Notes under the pieces: model-generated
What the model saw: only the letters and a program-made list of their open reading frames with translations
What the model was told of the DNA's origin: nothing
The model's database searches: none
Shown: one piece after another, positions 1 to 6,351 of the stretch
Layout: the number at the start of each line of letters is the position of its first letter
Position numbering within the stretch: position 1 is the first letter of the stretch
Position numbers and translations under genes: made by a program
Assembly: GCA_934630445.1 (NCBI GenBank)
Contig: CAKTWY010000065.1
Span: forward strand, 1-12,799
Direction of reading: 5' to 3'
Source: an uncultured Eubacteriales bacterium
GTDB lineage: Bacteria > Bacillota > Clostridia > Oscillospirales > Butyricicoccaceae
DNA: 12,799 bases

Positions 1-500
1 ATCATGCGGTGGTCGAATTGTGAAAAGTCGCCGCTGAGTACAGCGCTTTCCATATGTGCGGCGCGGTCCTCCAGCTCCCCGAGATGCGTGAGGTCGTTGG
101 CGATCAGCGCATCGAGAAATGTGCGCAGCAGCACGCCCGCGCCGGGAACGGAGGGGTGTACGACGGAGCGCATCTTTTCCACGCACGAAACGGCCAGGGA
201 ACTGTCATCGATCAGAAGAAGGCTGTCATTCCATAGGCAGAAAAGGATGCTGGTTTTTTGCCGGCCCCCGCCCTGCTTCGGACGGCACAGGGTGCCCCAA
301 AGGAGGTTCCCTTCGCGTTCAGCCTTGCAGCTGCGTATGTTTTCCAGCGCCGGCAGATGATGCGCGGCCATCTGCTCCGGCAGCGGAGCGCCCGAAAGCT
401 CCGTCTGCCCGAGCACCGCGACGAAAGGCGTTTCCGGCACAGCCGGCGCGGGAATGACCGGGCTGAGCGATTTTCCAACCTGATAGAAGAGCATGTGCAC
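1..500 (-). CDS. CorA-like divalent cation transporter, N-terminal part (gene runs off the left edge)
   Basis: The minus strand is open from about 500 to the window edge, giving about 166 residues with no stop. The product begins MLFYQVGKSLSP and ends with a stretch typical of bacterial CorA-like proteins: a DFLEQI-like segment (TFLDALIANDLTHLGELED) followed by the start of the long stalk helix (HMESAVLSGDFSQFDHRM). CorA proteins are pentameric Mg2+/Co2+ channels with a cytoplasmic N-terminal domain, a long stalk helix and two C-terminal membrane helices with a GMN motif. The membrane part lies outside the window, so GMN cannot be checked. Start choice: AAAGGG at 512-507 is 6 nt before a GTG at 500 and 12 nt before an ATG at 494. 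Either is possible. An extended -10 box lies just upstream. The family call rests on recognition of the stalk pattern. Confidence 0.72.
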   Translation of the reverse strand, partial: MHMLFYQVGKSLSPVIPAPAVPETPFVAVLGQTELSGAPLPEQMAAHHLPALENIRSCKAEREGNLLWGTLCRPKQGGGRQKTSILFCLWNDSLLLIDDSSLAVSCVEKMRSVVHPSVPGAGVLLRTFLDALIANDLTHLGELEDRAAHMESAVLSGDFSQFDHRM

Positions 501-525
501 ATACATCCCTTTATAGAATCAATCA

Positions 526-534
526 ATTATACCA
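526..534 (-). promoter_or_regulatory. Extended -10 promoter for the CorA-like gene
   Basis: On the minus strand TGG-TATAAT (534-526) is a perfect -10 hexamer with the TGn extension. It lies about 25-30 bp upstream of the likely start codon. No good -35 hexamer is seen 16-18 bp further upstream, which fits an extended -10 promoter. The predicted leader is short, about 20 nt. Confidence 0.6.
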
Positions 535-591
535 CGGACGGGCACCTGCGTACAGCTTTCTGCGCGCAATAATAGACAACGCCGATTTGAT

Positions 592-628
592 CTGCACGCC
601 TCGCCTCCGGCGGGCAGCCGGCGTGCAG
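592..628. repeat. Inverted repeat between the CorA-like and UroD-like genes
   Basis: CTGCACGCC (592-600) and GGCGTGCAG (620-628) form a perfect 9-bp stem. The 19-nt interior can fold again (CGCC/GGCG). It lies about 50 bp past the end of the minus-strand UroD-like gene and before the CorA-like gene, so a terminator role is plausible. There is no clear T run on either side, so a classical Rho-independent terminator is not supported. Confidence 0.4.
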
Positions 629-681
629 TTATGATGCCGCACGCGTTTGGGAACCGGCCATGCGGTCAAAACGGAGACGCG

Positions 682-1923
682 TCAGTTCCTCGCATCCTGC
701 ACGGCCTGATACATTGCAACGATATTTGCCGCCGGCACATCGGGCATGATATTGTGCTCCTGATTAAAGACAAATCCGCCGCCGGGGGCGAAAATATCGA
801 TCATGCGCCTGGTATAGTCGTAGACCTCACGCGGCGCAGCACGGTTCAAAACAGTCCTCGTGTTGCACCCGCCGCCCCAGAAGGTGATATCATTGCCGAA
901 TTCTTTTTTCAGGACCGCCGGATCCATCTGATAGGCAGTTGTCTGCACGGGGTTGATCACGTCGTAACCCGCTTCGATCAGGTCGCCCATGATCGGATAG
1001 ATAGAGCCGCAGGAATGGAGGAAGGTTTTCATCTTGCTGTGCGTGTGCACATAGTCGTTGAGGCGCGTGTGATGCGGCTTGAACAGCTCCCGGTATTTTT
1101 CACGTGACATAAACATGCCGGTATCCATGCCGAGGTCGTCTCCAAAACGCAGGATATCCACAATATCGCCTACAGCGGCGCAGACCTGTTCCAGCGTCTT
1201 CAGATGGCGCTCCATCAGCTGCTCCACCAGAGCCTGGACATGCTCCGGATCCGCATACGTGTCCATCAGGAAATGATCCATTCTGCGCAGGAAAGTGCCC
1301 CACTCGAAGAGATTGCATCCGCAGGTGATCATCAGCGCCTTGTCGGTGTGCTCCCTCAGATGCAGGACTCTTTTGCGCAGATCTTCATAAAATCCCGTCT
1401 CTCCGGCATGGTCCCACGGGCTGTGGACCAGGGCGCTCCAAAGCACTTTTCCCATCTGATGATCCAGGTCGGAAAAGTCCTGCGGATAATCTTCCACATA
1501 TGGGAAACAGGTCTGGTCGAAAAAAGTTGCCCCCACCGGCATTCTTGCAATCTGCGTGCCTTCCTTATCCAGAACGATATAATCGCCGTTATCGAGCCTT
1601 TGCGGGTGGAACCACACGGGGTATTGCGCGCGCGAGCCGTCAGCCAGCGTGATGTCATACCAGTCGCTGTCCTTTTCGTTGAATATGCGCCCGATATCGA
1701 GAACATCGACGCCAAACCGGCGAAGAAGCGTTTCTTCCGGTATAACGACCTGCTGCACGACATCAAAAATTCTCGTATGTCCTTCGGTTATCCCCAGATA
1801 TTGCTTCAGATTGTTGTAGGCGATCGCTGAAATACCGGAGCTGGGCGTGGCGCCCAAATCCAGCGGCACATAATCCGGCTCCTGATGGTTGATGGCGGCC
1901 ATGACACGTTCTCTTGACGTCAT
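682..1923 (-). CDS. Uroporphyrinogen decarboxylase (UroD)-family protein, likely corrinoid-dependent methyltransferase type
   Basis: The 413-residue protein has the layout of UroD-domain methyltransferases (MtaA/MtbA-like and related Clostridia proteins), not of haem-pathway HemE. The N-terminus MTSRERVMAAINHQEPDYVP is the usual opening. A probable zinc site is FLHSCGS (His303, Cys305) with a third candidate ligand Cys353 in WGGGCNT. The C-terminus has the family pattern GGGFVFNQEHNIMPDVP (381-397). Such enzymes move methyl groups between a methylated substrate or thiol and a corrinoid protein, usually in the cytoplasm. The partner corrinoid protein is not visible next to it, so the substrate is unknown. 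The ATG at 1923 is preceded by GGAAGGAAAGG at suitable distance. The gene appears to be transcribed alone, with a palindromic possible operator upstream. No haem-synthesis genes are nearby, which further argues against HemE. Confidence 0.85.
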   Translation of the reverse strand: MTSRERVMAAINHQEPDYVPLDLGATPSSGISAIAYNNLKQYLGITEGHTRIFDVVQQVVIPEETLLRRFGVDVLDIGRIFNEKDSDWYDITLADGSRAQYPVWFHPQRLDNGDYIVLDKEGTQIARMPVGATFFDQTCFPYVEDYPQDFSDLDHQMGKVLWSALVHSPWDHAGETGFYEDLRKRVLHLREHTDKALMITCGCNLFEWGTFLRRMDHFLMDTYADPEHVQALVEQLMERHLKTLEQVCAAVGDIVDILRFGDDLGMDTGMFMSREKYRELFKPHHTRLNDYVHTHSKMKTFLHSCGSIYPIMGDLIEAGYDVINPVQTTAYQMDPAVLKKEFGNDITFWGGGCNTRTVLNRAAPREVYDYTRRMIDIFAPGGGFVFNQEHNIMPDVPAANIVAMYQAVQDARN

Positions 1924-1972
1924 ATTGTTTGATCCTTTCCTTCCTGATGCGTTTTCTGCGGATATAAAATAC

Positions 1973-1982
1973 CTGTATACAG
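1973..1982. promoter_or_regulatory. Perfect palindrome CTGTATACAG, possible operator upstream of the UroD-like gene
   Basis: CTGTATACAG is a perfect 10-bp palindrome centred about 54 bp upstream of the ATG at 1923, in an AT-rich patch (GTATTTTATAT on the minus strand) where the core promoter should lie. TGTATACA-type palindromes are typical of operators bound by dimeric repressors such as GntR-family proteins. I see no clear -35/-10 pair, and no regulator gene is adjacent, so operator function is an inference. Confidence 0.4.
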
Positions 1983-2071
1983 TTTAGCGGACACCGCACC
2001 GGAAAGCAAGAAACGTGCCGATTATTGATGGCGCCTTCGCTTTTGTGCATCCTGATGCGCGGGGAGAGCGC

Positions 2072-2100
2072 TTGCAGCGCGCATATGGATGTGGTAAGAT
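2072..2100 (+). promoter_or_regulatory. Promoter of the DUF5662 gene
   Basis: TTGCAG (2072-2077), a 17-bp spacer and TAAGAT (2095-2100) form a good sigma-A-type promoter, with TGG just before the -10 box as an extension. Transcription would start near 2107, giving a leader of about 73 nt. The -35 box overlaps a small inverted repeat (GCGCT-TGC-AGCGC, 2068-2080). Confidence 0.6.
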
Positions 2101-2115
2101 AAACGCAAAACAAGC

Positions 2116-2141
2116 GCCGCGGGCGCGCGTACCCGCGCGGC
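2116..2141 (+). other. GC-rich hairpin in the leader of the DUF5662 gene
   Basis: In the predicted leader, CGCGGG (2118-2123) pairs with CCCGCG (2132-2137). The stem can continue through a CG bulge to GCCG/CGGC. A short TGTTTTAG follows, so the structure resembles a weak attenuator or a 5'-end stabiliser. Function is unproven. Confidence 0.3.
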
Positions 2142-2179
2142 TGTTTTAGAGGCGGAAAAAAGGAGAGAACGGCGCAGTC

Positions 2180-2761
2180 ATGAAATGCAAATGGCTCGGA
2201 CATCTGAAAACCATCAGCCATCATAAATACCTTGTAATGAAGCACTGCTTTCGGATCGGCCTGTACAGGCAGGGGCTCATGCACGATTTGTCGAAGTATT
2301 CGCCGGTCGAATTTTTCGTCGGCGCGAAATATTATCAGGGCAACCGCAGCCCCAATGAGATCGAACGCATTGAGCGCGGCTACAGCAGCGCCTGGCTCCA
2401 TCACAAGGGGCGCAACCGCCACCATTTTGAATACTGGATCGATTACAGCCCCGAGGGGGATCATCGCATGTCCGGTATGGAGATGCCCGCGCGCTTTGTC
2501 GCGGAGATGGTGTGCGACCGCATTGCCGCGAGCAAGACGTACCGGAAGGAGCTTTATCTGCCGAGCGATCCGTACGACTACTACATGCGCTCGCGCGATC
2601 ATTACATTCTCCACCCGAACACGCGCGCCCTGCTGGAGCAGCTTTTGATCATGCTGAAAGATGAGGGGGAGGAACGAACCTTCGCCTATATCAAAAACGA
2701 AGTGGTCAAAAAGAGACGGCGCGCTGCGCGCGGAGAAATGGCGCGACCAAAACGGCATTGA
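2180..2761 (+). CDS. DUF5662 family protein
   Basis: The 193-residue soluble protein matches the DUF5662 family as I know it. It has a His-rich N-terminal half with HLKTISHHK (8-16), LMHDLSKYSPVEF (33-45) and LHHKGRNRHHFEYW (73-86), and a Tyr-rich middle with DPYDYYMRSRDHY (130-142). The spaced His and Asp residues (HD at 35-36, HH at 74-75 and 81-82) suggest a metal site like that of HD-type helical hydrolases. This is inference, and no activity is known to me. There is no signal peptide or membrane segment. AGGAGAG at 2161-2167 lies 12 nt before the ATG, slightly far but the only good site. The gene has its own promoter upstream and a strong terminator 4 nt after the stop, so it is a one-gene transcript. 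The lysine/arginine-rich tail (177-193) is probably disordered. Confidence 0.8.
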   Translation: MKCKWLGHLKTISHHKYLVMKHCFRIGLYRQGLMHDLSKYSPVEFFVGAKYYQGNRSPNEIERIERGYSSAWLHHKGRNRHHFEYWIDYSPEGDHRMSGMEMPARFVAEMVCDRIAASKTYRKELYLPSDPYDYYMRSRDHYILHPNTRALLEQLLIMLKDEGEERTFAYIKNEVVKKRRRAARGEMARPKRH

Positions 2762-2764
2762 GTC

Positions 2765-2806
2765 AAAAAGCCCGCGCCCCTTTTCCTGAAGGGGCGCGGG
2801 CTTTTT
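2765..2806. terminator. Strong bidirectional Rho-independent terminator
   Basis: AAAAAGCCCGCGCCCC (2765-2780) and GGGGCGCGGGCTTTTT (2791-2806) are perfect 16-bp complements around a 10-nt loop whose TT/AA ends may also pair. Both strands show a GC-rich stem followed by five Ts. The element sits between two converging genes: the DUF5662 gene ends at 2761 (plus) and ispE ends at 2813 (minus). It therefore serves both. Confidence 0.93.
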
Positions 2807-2812
2807 GAAGTA

Positions 2813-3667
2813 TCACATTGTCTCCACGCAGAATACATCCCGATAGGTGTTTGAAAGCGCGCATGCGCATGCTTCGGCCGCATTCCGGTTGGAGAAAAGA
2901 CCCACCACAGTCGGGCCGCTGCCGCTCATCACGGCGCCGTCCGCGCCGGCGGCGAGCATCGCGCTTTTGATGTCGGAGATCGCGCGGTGTTCCTGCACGG
3001 CGACATCCTCCATGACATTGTACATCCGTCGGCAGACGCCCGCGAGGTCACCGGCGCGCAGCGCATCGAGCGCGCCGGCGGTATCGGGCCTGCGGCGGAT
3101 GCGGCTGCAGCGGATTTTGGAATAAACATACGCCGTGGAGAGGGAGACCGGCGGCTTGCAGAGTACAACGTTCGTGCGCGGCAGAGCAGGCAGGCGCGTC
3201 AGCCGCTCGCCGATGCCCTCTGCCAGCATGGTGCCGCCGGCGATGCAGAAAGGCACATCCGCCCCGAGCGCGGCGCCGAGCTCCATCAGGCGTTCTTCGG
3301 AAAGCGGCGCGCCGTATAACGCGTTGAGCCCCGTGAGCACCGCCGCCGCGTCGGCCGACCCGCCGGCGAGGCCGGCCGCAACAGGGATGCGCTTGACGAG
3401 GTCGATCGCCACGCCTTCTCCGCCAAGTGCCGCCGCGTCAAAAAAGCGTTCGGCGGCGCGCACGGCGAGGTTTCGGCTGTCGCAGGGCAGATACGCCACG
3501 TTTGAGCGCAGCGAGATATCTCCGCTTTGGCGCGAGAGGACAATGTCGTCGCACAGGCTGACGCGCTGCATGAGCATGCGTACCTCGTGGTATCCGTCCG
3601 CTCTGCGGCGCAGCACATCAAGCGTCAGGTTGATCTTTGCGTAAGCGCGTACGGTCAGTTCCTTCAT
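2813..3667 (-). CDS. ispE: 4-diphosphocytidyl-2-C-methyl-D-erythritol kinase (IspE)
   Basis: IspE phosphorylates CDP-ME at its 2-hydroxyl with ATP, the fourth step of the MEP pathway to isoprenoid precursors, in the cytoplasm. The 284-residue protein has the usual family length and all GHMP-kinase landmarks. These are RAYAKINLTLDV with the active-site Lys11, the ATP-binding glycine-rich loop PVAAGLAGGSADAAA (95-109), GADVPF with the catalytic Asp137, and the C-terminal motif SGSGPTV (248-254). The ATG at 3667 has AGGAGG five bases upstream. The gene is the last of a three-gene minus-strand operon after the DUF362 gene (54 bp gap with a small hairpin) and ends at the shared terminator. Nothing is missing or broken. 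Confidence 0.96.
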   Translation of the reverse strand: MKELTVRAYAKINLTLDVLRRRADGYHEVRMLMQRVSLCDDIVLSRQSGDISLRSNVAYLPCDSRNLAVRAAERFFDAAALGGEGVAIDLVKRIPVAAGLAGGSADAAAVLTGLNALYGAPLSEERLMELGAALGADVPFCIAGGTMLAEGIGERLTRLPALPRTNVVLCKPPVSLSTAYVYSKIRCSRIRRRPDTAGALDALRAGDLAGVCRRMYNVMEDVAVQEHRAISDIKSAMLAAGADGAVMSGSGPTVVGLFSNRNAAEACACALSNTYRDVFCVETM

Positions 3668-3686
3668 CGTATGCCTCCTGTTCAGA

Positions 3687-3706
3687 CCGGCGCGTCAGCG
3701 CGCCGG
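3687..3706. repeat. Hairpin between the DUF362 gene and ispE
   Basis: CCGGCGCG-TCAG-CGCGCCGG is a perfect 8-bp stem with a 4-nt loop in the 54-bp gap, about 20 nt before the ispE start. No T run follows on the minus strand, so it is not a terminator. It could stabilise or mark a processing point of the operon mRNA; this is inference. Confidence 0.5.
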
Positions 3707-3721
3707 CAGGGTGCGGATTGT

Positions 3722-4831
3722 TCAGATCTCCACCGCGCGGTGCGGGCACATTTCGTGACAGCAGTAGCAGCGGATGCAGGCTTTGCGGATGATCTTCGCG
3801 CGGTGATCGGCTATTTTGATGGTGTGCTGCGGACAGCTGCGCGCGCATATACCGCAGCCGACGCAGCGTGCGGGGTCGATCCTCGGCGGCGGGATGAGCC
3901 ATTTGCGTGCGAGCGGCTGCAGGTAGTGCGGCAGGCGCCGGATGAACGCACCTGCCGGGTGCGGCCCCTCCGGAAGGAGGAACGGCTCGGCGAGCGGCGC
4001 GAGCGCGTCGCCTGCGATCGCCACGCCGTCCGGCTGAAAAAGCCCGAGCGCCTCGGCGCGCACGAGCGTGGGGATATCCTCCATGCGCAGGCCGACAAGG
4101 CGTGAGGCGGCAAAATCCGCCGCGTGCGGATTTTCCGACGCGATGAGCACGCCCACGCTGCGCTTCCTGCCGCCGGTCGGCCCGCGCGCGTCCATACCCT
4201 CGATGCCGTCAATAATATTGTATGCGGGCGCGAGCGCACGGCACAAATCGACGAGCATGGCGCAAAAACGGTCGATCTTCGGCAGGCGTGCGTGATAGGC
4301 CGGCTTTGTCAGCCCCGGAACGCAGCCAAACATATTTTTGACAGCGCCCGTATAGTGCGCCATCACGTGCGTTTTCAGTTTTGCGATGTTGATGATGACG
4401 TCGCAGTCAAGGCATGCGTTTATCACGTCAATGTGCGGAAAGGCCGCGCCCTCCGGCGCGGGGTTGGCTTTTGCGTAAAAATCGTCGTTCAGGCGCGCCG
4501 CCGCGCGCGCCGCGGCGTCCTCCATGCCGCAGGTGCGGTAGATATCGGCGAGGACCTCACGTGTAAAGGGCGCGCCGGGGCTGTCGCCGATCGTGACGCG
4601 CGCGCCAGCGCGCACCAGGCGCTCGGCGATGGCAGCGACAACGGCGGGGTGCGTCGTCGTCGCCTCGGCGGGGCTGCGCTCCATGACAAGGTTGGCCTTG
4701 ATAAACACGCGCTTGCCGCGGGCGAGCATTGCATCCGTTCCTCCGAAAAAAGAGATGATGCGCTCTGCGGCGCGGCCTACCGCGTCAGCGTCATATGTGG
4801 CGCATGCGGCGAAAAATACATCGTTGGTCAT
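3722..4831 (-). CDS. DUF362 domain protein with C-terminal two-cluster 4Fe-4S ferredoxin domain
   Basis: The 369-residue protein has two parts. Residues 1-280 form a DUF362 domain with the family motifs KRVFIKANLVM (40-50), the HPAVV segment, GDSPGAPFTREV (82-93), KLKTHVMAHYTGAVKNMFGCVPG (151-173) and IDGIEGMDARGPTGG (207-221). Residues 315-369 form a bacterial-type ferredoxin with two CxxCxxCxxxCP motifs: Cys323, 326, 329 and 333, then Cys352, 355, 358 and 362, enough for two 4Fe-4S clusters. There is no signal peptide, so it should be cytoplasmic and used in an oxygen-sensitive redox step. The reaction of this fused family is not known to me. The ATG at 4831 has a run of six Gs (GGGGGG) as a rough ribosome binding site. 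It lies 42 bp after the PHP gene and 54 bp before ispE in one operon. Arg- and Ala-rich stretches reflect high GC. Confidence 0.88.
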   Translation of the reverse strand: MTNDVFFAACATYDADAVGRAAERIISFFGGTDAMLARGKRVFIKANLVMERSPAEATTTHPAVVAAIAERLVRAGARVTIGDSPGAPFTREVLADIYRTCGMEDAAARAAARLNDDFYAKANPAPEGAAFPHIDVINACLDCDVIINIAKLKTHVMAHYTGAVKNMFGCVPGLTKPAYHARLPKIDRFCAMLVDLCRALAPAYNIIDGIEGMDARGPTGGRKRSVGVLIASENPHAADFAASRLVGLRMEDIPTLVRAEALGLFQPDGVAIAGDALAPLAEPFLLPEGPHPAGAFIRRLPHYLQPLARKWLIPPPRIDPARCVGCGICARSCPQHTIKIADHRAKIIRKACIRCYCCHEMCPHRAVEI

Positions 4832-4873
4832 AAGGCCCCCCTGAGAGTGTGCGGCGGTTTCGCCGCAGGTATG

Positions 4874-5689
4874 TCAGTCGATTTTATTTTTGACAGGCTT
4901 GCCTGCGCGGTAAGTCGTGATATAGTCGAAACCGCACGTCTTGGCAAATTCCGCCGCGTCTTTTGCACCTAAACCGACGGCGACGATGCCGTGCGTATCC
5001 GAACCGATCGTCACATTCTCCCCGCCGAGCTCGCGGAAGCGCCGCAGCACCCACTCCTCCGGTGAAAGGCGGCCGAACCAGTCGCGAAAGCCGCGTGTGG
5101 AGATCTCCAGCGCAATGCCTTTGCGCACAATCAGGCGGAGTACTTCATCGACCGTCTCCCGCCAGGGTTCGAGCACGGGGGCCGGAACGACGCCTTTCAT
5201 CGGGCGGTAGACGTAGTCGAGGTGCGCCAGCGAGTGGAAGCCGCCCAGGCGGATTATGGCGAGCATGTTGTTGAAATAATCCTGAATGACGTCTATATAG
5301 GGGATGGTACCGAAGTCAACTTCGTAGATGTCGATCGCTTCACCCTTTTGAAAGGTGAAGTGCACCGAGCCGAGCACAAAGTCGAACGGATGCTTTTGCA
5401 GAAAGCGCTCTGCGGCGGCAGGGTTGGTGTTCGGCTCGCCCAGTTCGATGCCATAGAGTACTTCAAGCTTCGGGGCATAGCGCTCGCGCACACGTTCGAT
5501 CTCGTGCCGCGCCTCCATGTCATGCTGCTCATAGGTCGAGACCTCCATCCCTTCCGGAAGAAGATCGTGATGATCGGTAAAGGCAATCGTGCGCATCCCG
5601 CGCGCGATGGCGGCACGGCAGATATCGTCGGGCGTGTCGCACCCGTCGTAAGAGTATTTTGAATGAATGTGCATATCACAAAGAAACAT
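4874..5689 (-). CDS. PHP-domain phosphoesterase, histidinol-phosphatase (HisK)-like
   Basis: Starting at the ATG at 5689 the protein has 271 residues. This start is chosen because GGGGGAA lies about 7 nt upstream, and the sequence then opens with the PHP motif at once (MFLCDMHIHSKYS). A longer reading from 5743 adds 18 residues without family support. Metal-ligand candidates of the PHP trinuclear site are present: His7 and His9, Asp39/His40 in FTDHHD, Glu82 in GIELGE, His110 in GSVH, His156 in LAHLD, and Asp231/His233 in SDTHG. The family hydrolyses phosphate esters such as L-histidinol phosphate. No his genes are in view, so the true substrate may differ, and related PHP proteins are often misnamed HisK. 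It is the first gene of the operon with the DUF362 gene and ispE, about 93 nt after a strong promoter. Confidence 0.87.
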   Translation of the reverse strand: MFLCDMHIHSKYSYDGCDTPDDICRAAIARGMRTIAFTDHHDLLPEGMEVSTYEQHDMEARHEIERVRERYAPKLEVLYGIELGEPNTNPAAAERFLQKHPFDFVLGSVHFTFQKGEAIDIYEVDFGTIPYIDVIQDYFNNMLAIIRLGGFHSLAHLDYVYRPMKGVVPAPVLEPWRETVDEVLRLIVRKGIALEISTRGFRDWFGRLSPEEWVLRRFRELGGENVTIGSDTHGIVAVGLGAKDAAEFAKTCGFDYITTYRAGKPVKNKID

Positions 5690-5788
5690 GGCACACTTCC
5701 CCCTGTACAATGAAATGGTGCGTGCTGCCAGGCGCTTTAACACGCATCAAAAAATGACGGAAAAATCCTCCGCCGGCAGACTTTCTAT

Positions 5789-5817
5789 ATTATATGGCAA
5801 AGCGAAACCAATTTCAA
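5789..5817 (-). promoter_or_regulatory. Promoter of the PHP-DUF362-ispE operon
   Basis: On the minus strand TTGAAA (5817-5812), a 17-bp spacer and TATAAT (5794-5789) are close to the sigma-A consensus. Upstream, the T-rich strand may add UP-element strength. Transcription would begin near 5782, about 93 nt before the PHP start codon. Confidence 0.75.
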
Positions 5818-5939
5818 CGCCTGCAAAAAGAAAAGCCGCAAAAGTGATAAAAAATAAAACTGTAATAAAAAAGTAATGGGTCAATTAAAAAGATTTATAC
5901 AATTTTGCGTAATTTTTACTGGCTTTTGTGAAGTGCCTT

Positions 5940-5948
5940 TGTTATAAT
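5940..5948 (+). promoter_or_regulatory. Extended -10 promoter of the V/A-type ATPase operon
   Basis: TGT-TATAAT (5940-5948) is a perfect -10 box with a TGn extension. No convincing -35 hexamer lies 16-18 bp upstream. The predicted start near 5955 gives a leader of about 55 nt before the first ATPase gene. This is the only good promoter seen for the operon. Confidence 0.6.
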
Positions 5949-6010
5949 AATGCATTATCGCCGGACCATTGGCGCCGGGCCGGAGCACTGAAACGAAATC
6001 AGGTGATACA

Positions 6011-6325
6011 ATGGAGCATATCGAGGTAATCAACGCTATTATTGAGGCGGAGCATCATGCCCAGCAGATCGCGCAGGAAGCGGTGGAGCAGAGAAATGAG
6101 CTGCCCCAGCAGCTGAAGGAGGAGTCCGAGCGTCTGCGCGCGAAGTACTTCGCACAGGCTGATAAACGCATTGAAGAGGTAGACCGGCAGGAGACGGCCG
6201 CTGCCGACGAGAGAATTGCCCAGGTCGAGCGCAAGCGGCAGGCGTCGCTCGAGTCGATCGAGCAGATTTACAGCGAGAATAAGGATAGGTGGATCGACGA
6301 ACTGTTCCACGCGATCATCGACTGA
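6011..6325 (+). CDS. V/A-type ATPase peripheral-stalk subunit G/H (NtpF-like)
   Basis: The 104-residue protein is almost entirely charged and Gln/Glu/Lys/Arg-rich from about 10 to 95, as a single long coiled coil. It starts MEHIEVINAIIEAEHHAQQIAQEA, typical of the small peripheral-stalk partner that pairs with subunit E and holds the A3B3 head against the membrane I subunit. Its first place in the operon fits, as NtpF opens the Enterococcus hirae ntp operon. The ATG at 6011 follows AGGTGA (6001-6006). An in-frame TTG at 5969 would add 14 residues from the leader and is unlikely. Small coiled coils diverge quickly, so the assignment leans on context. The next gene begins about 26 nt after its stop. 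Confidence 0.8.
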   Translation: MEHIEVINAIIEAEHHAQQIAQEAVEQRNELPQQLKEESERLRAKYFAQADKRIEEVDRQETAAADERIAQVERKRQASLESIEQIYSENKDRWIDELFHAIID

Positions 6326-6337
6326 GTCCTGACCCTG

Positions 6338-6343
6338 AGGAGG
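6338..6343 (+). promoter_or_regulatory. Ribosome binding site of ntpC that points to an ACG start
   Basis: AGGAGG (within GAGGAGGGG, 6337-6345) is the best ribosome binding site before subunit C. Counting 8 nt downstream reaches ACG at 6352-6354, in frame with the gene and followed by GCA AGC AAA TAC. No ATG, GTG or TTG is in frame at the right distance. The TTG at 6347 is out of frame and the in-frame ATT at 6346 is only 2 nt away. Confidence 0.65.
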
Positions 6344-6351
6344 GGATTGAC

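Larger units (their letters stand above)
5690..6010. other. AT-rich divergent intergenic region with two promoters
   Basis: This 321-bp spacer separates the minus-strand PHP/DUF362/ispE operon from the plus-strand ATPase operon. Its middle (about 5735-5950) is clearly AT-rich against GC-rich flanks, with many A and T tracts (for example 5825-5880) that could act as UP elements or bend DNA. I find one good promoter in each direction and no convincing gene. A 69-codon open frame crossing it looks accidental. Confidence 0.7.

Noticed and set aside
212..526. 104-codon minus-strand frame in the CorA-like region
   Set aside because: The product is Arg/Ser/Cys-rich with no family look, while the neighbouring minus-strand frame gives a CorA-like protein open to the window edge.
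631..1107. 158-codon plus-strand frame opposite the end of the UroD-like gene
   Set aside because: It is a shadow of the real minus-strand gene. No ribosome binding site and no recognisable family.
682..1923. Haem-pathway uroporphyrinogen decarboxylase (HemE)
   Set aside because: The HSCGS and GGGCNT patterns and the NQEHNIMPDVP end fit the methyltransferase branch, and no haem genes are adjacent.
1763..2758. 331-codon open frame on the minus strand opposite the DUF5662 gene
   Set aside because: It lies antisense to a recognised gene with its own promoter, ribosome site and terminator, and runs into the UroD-like gene in another frame. The product has no family features and reflects high GC.
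4124..4972. 282-codon plus-strand frame opposite the DUF362 gene
   Set aside because: It is antisense to a gene with clear ferredoxin motifs, and its composition is that of a GC-rich shadow.
2813..5689. Possible histidine-biosynthesis operon because of the HisK-like gene
   Set aside because: No other his gene is present. The neighbours are a DUF362-ferredoxin gene and ispE.
5667..5876. 69-codon plus-strand frame crossing the divergent spacer
   Set aside because: It begins inside the PHP gene on the other strand, has no ribosome binding site, and its Lys-rich end only reflects the A tracts.
6289..6351. GTG-started N-terminal extension of subunit C
   Set aside because: It overlaps subunit G/H, adds 21 residues unlike the family, and has no suitable ribosome site; the strong AGGAGG lies after it.
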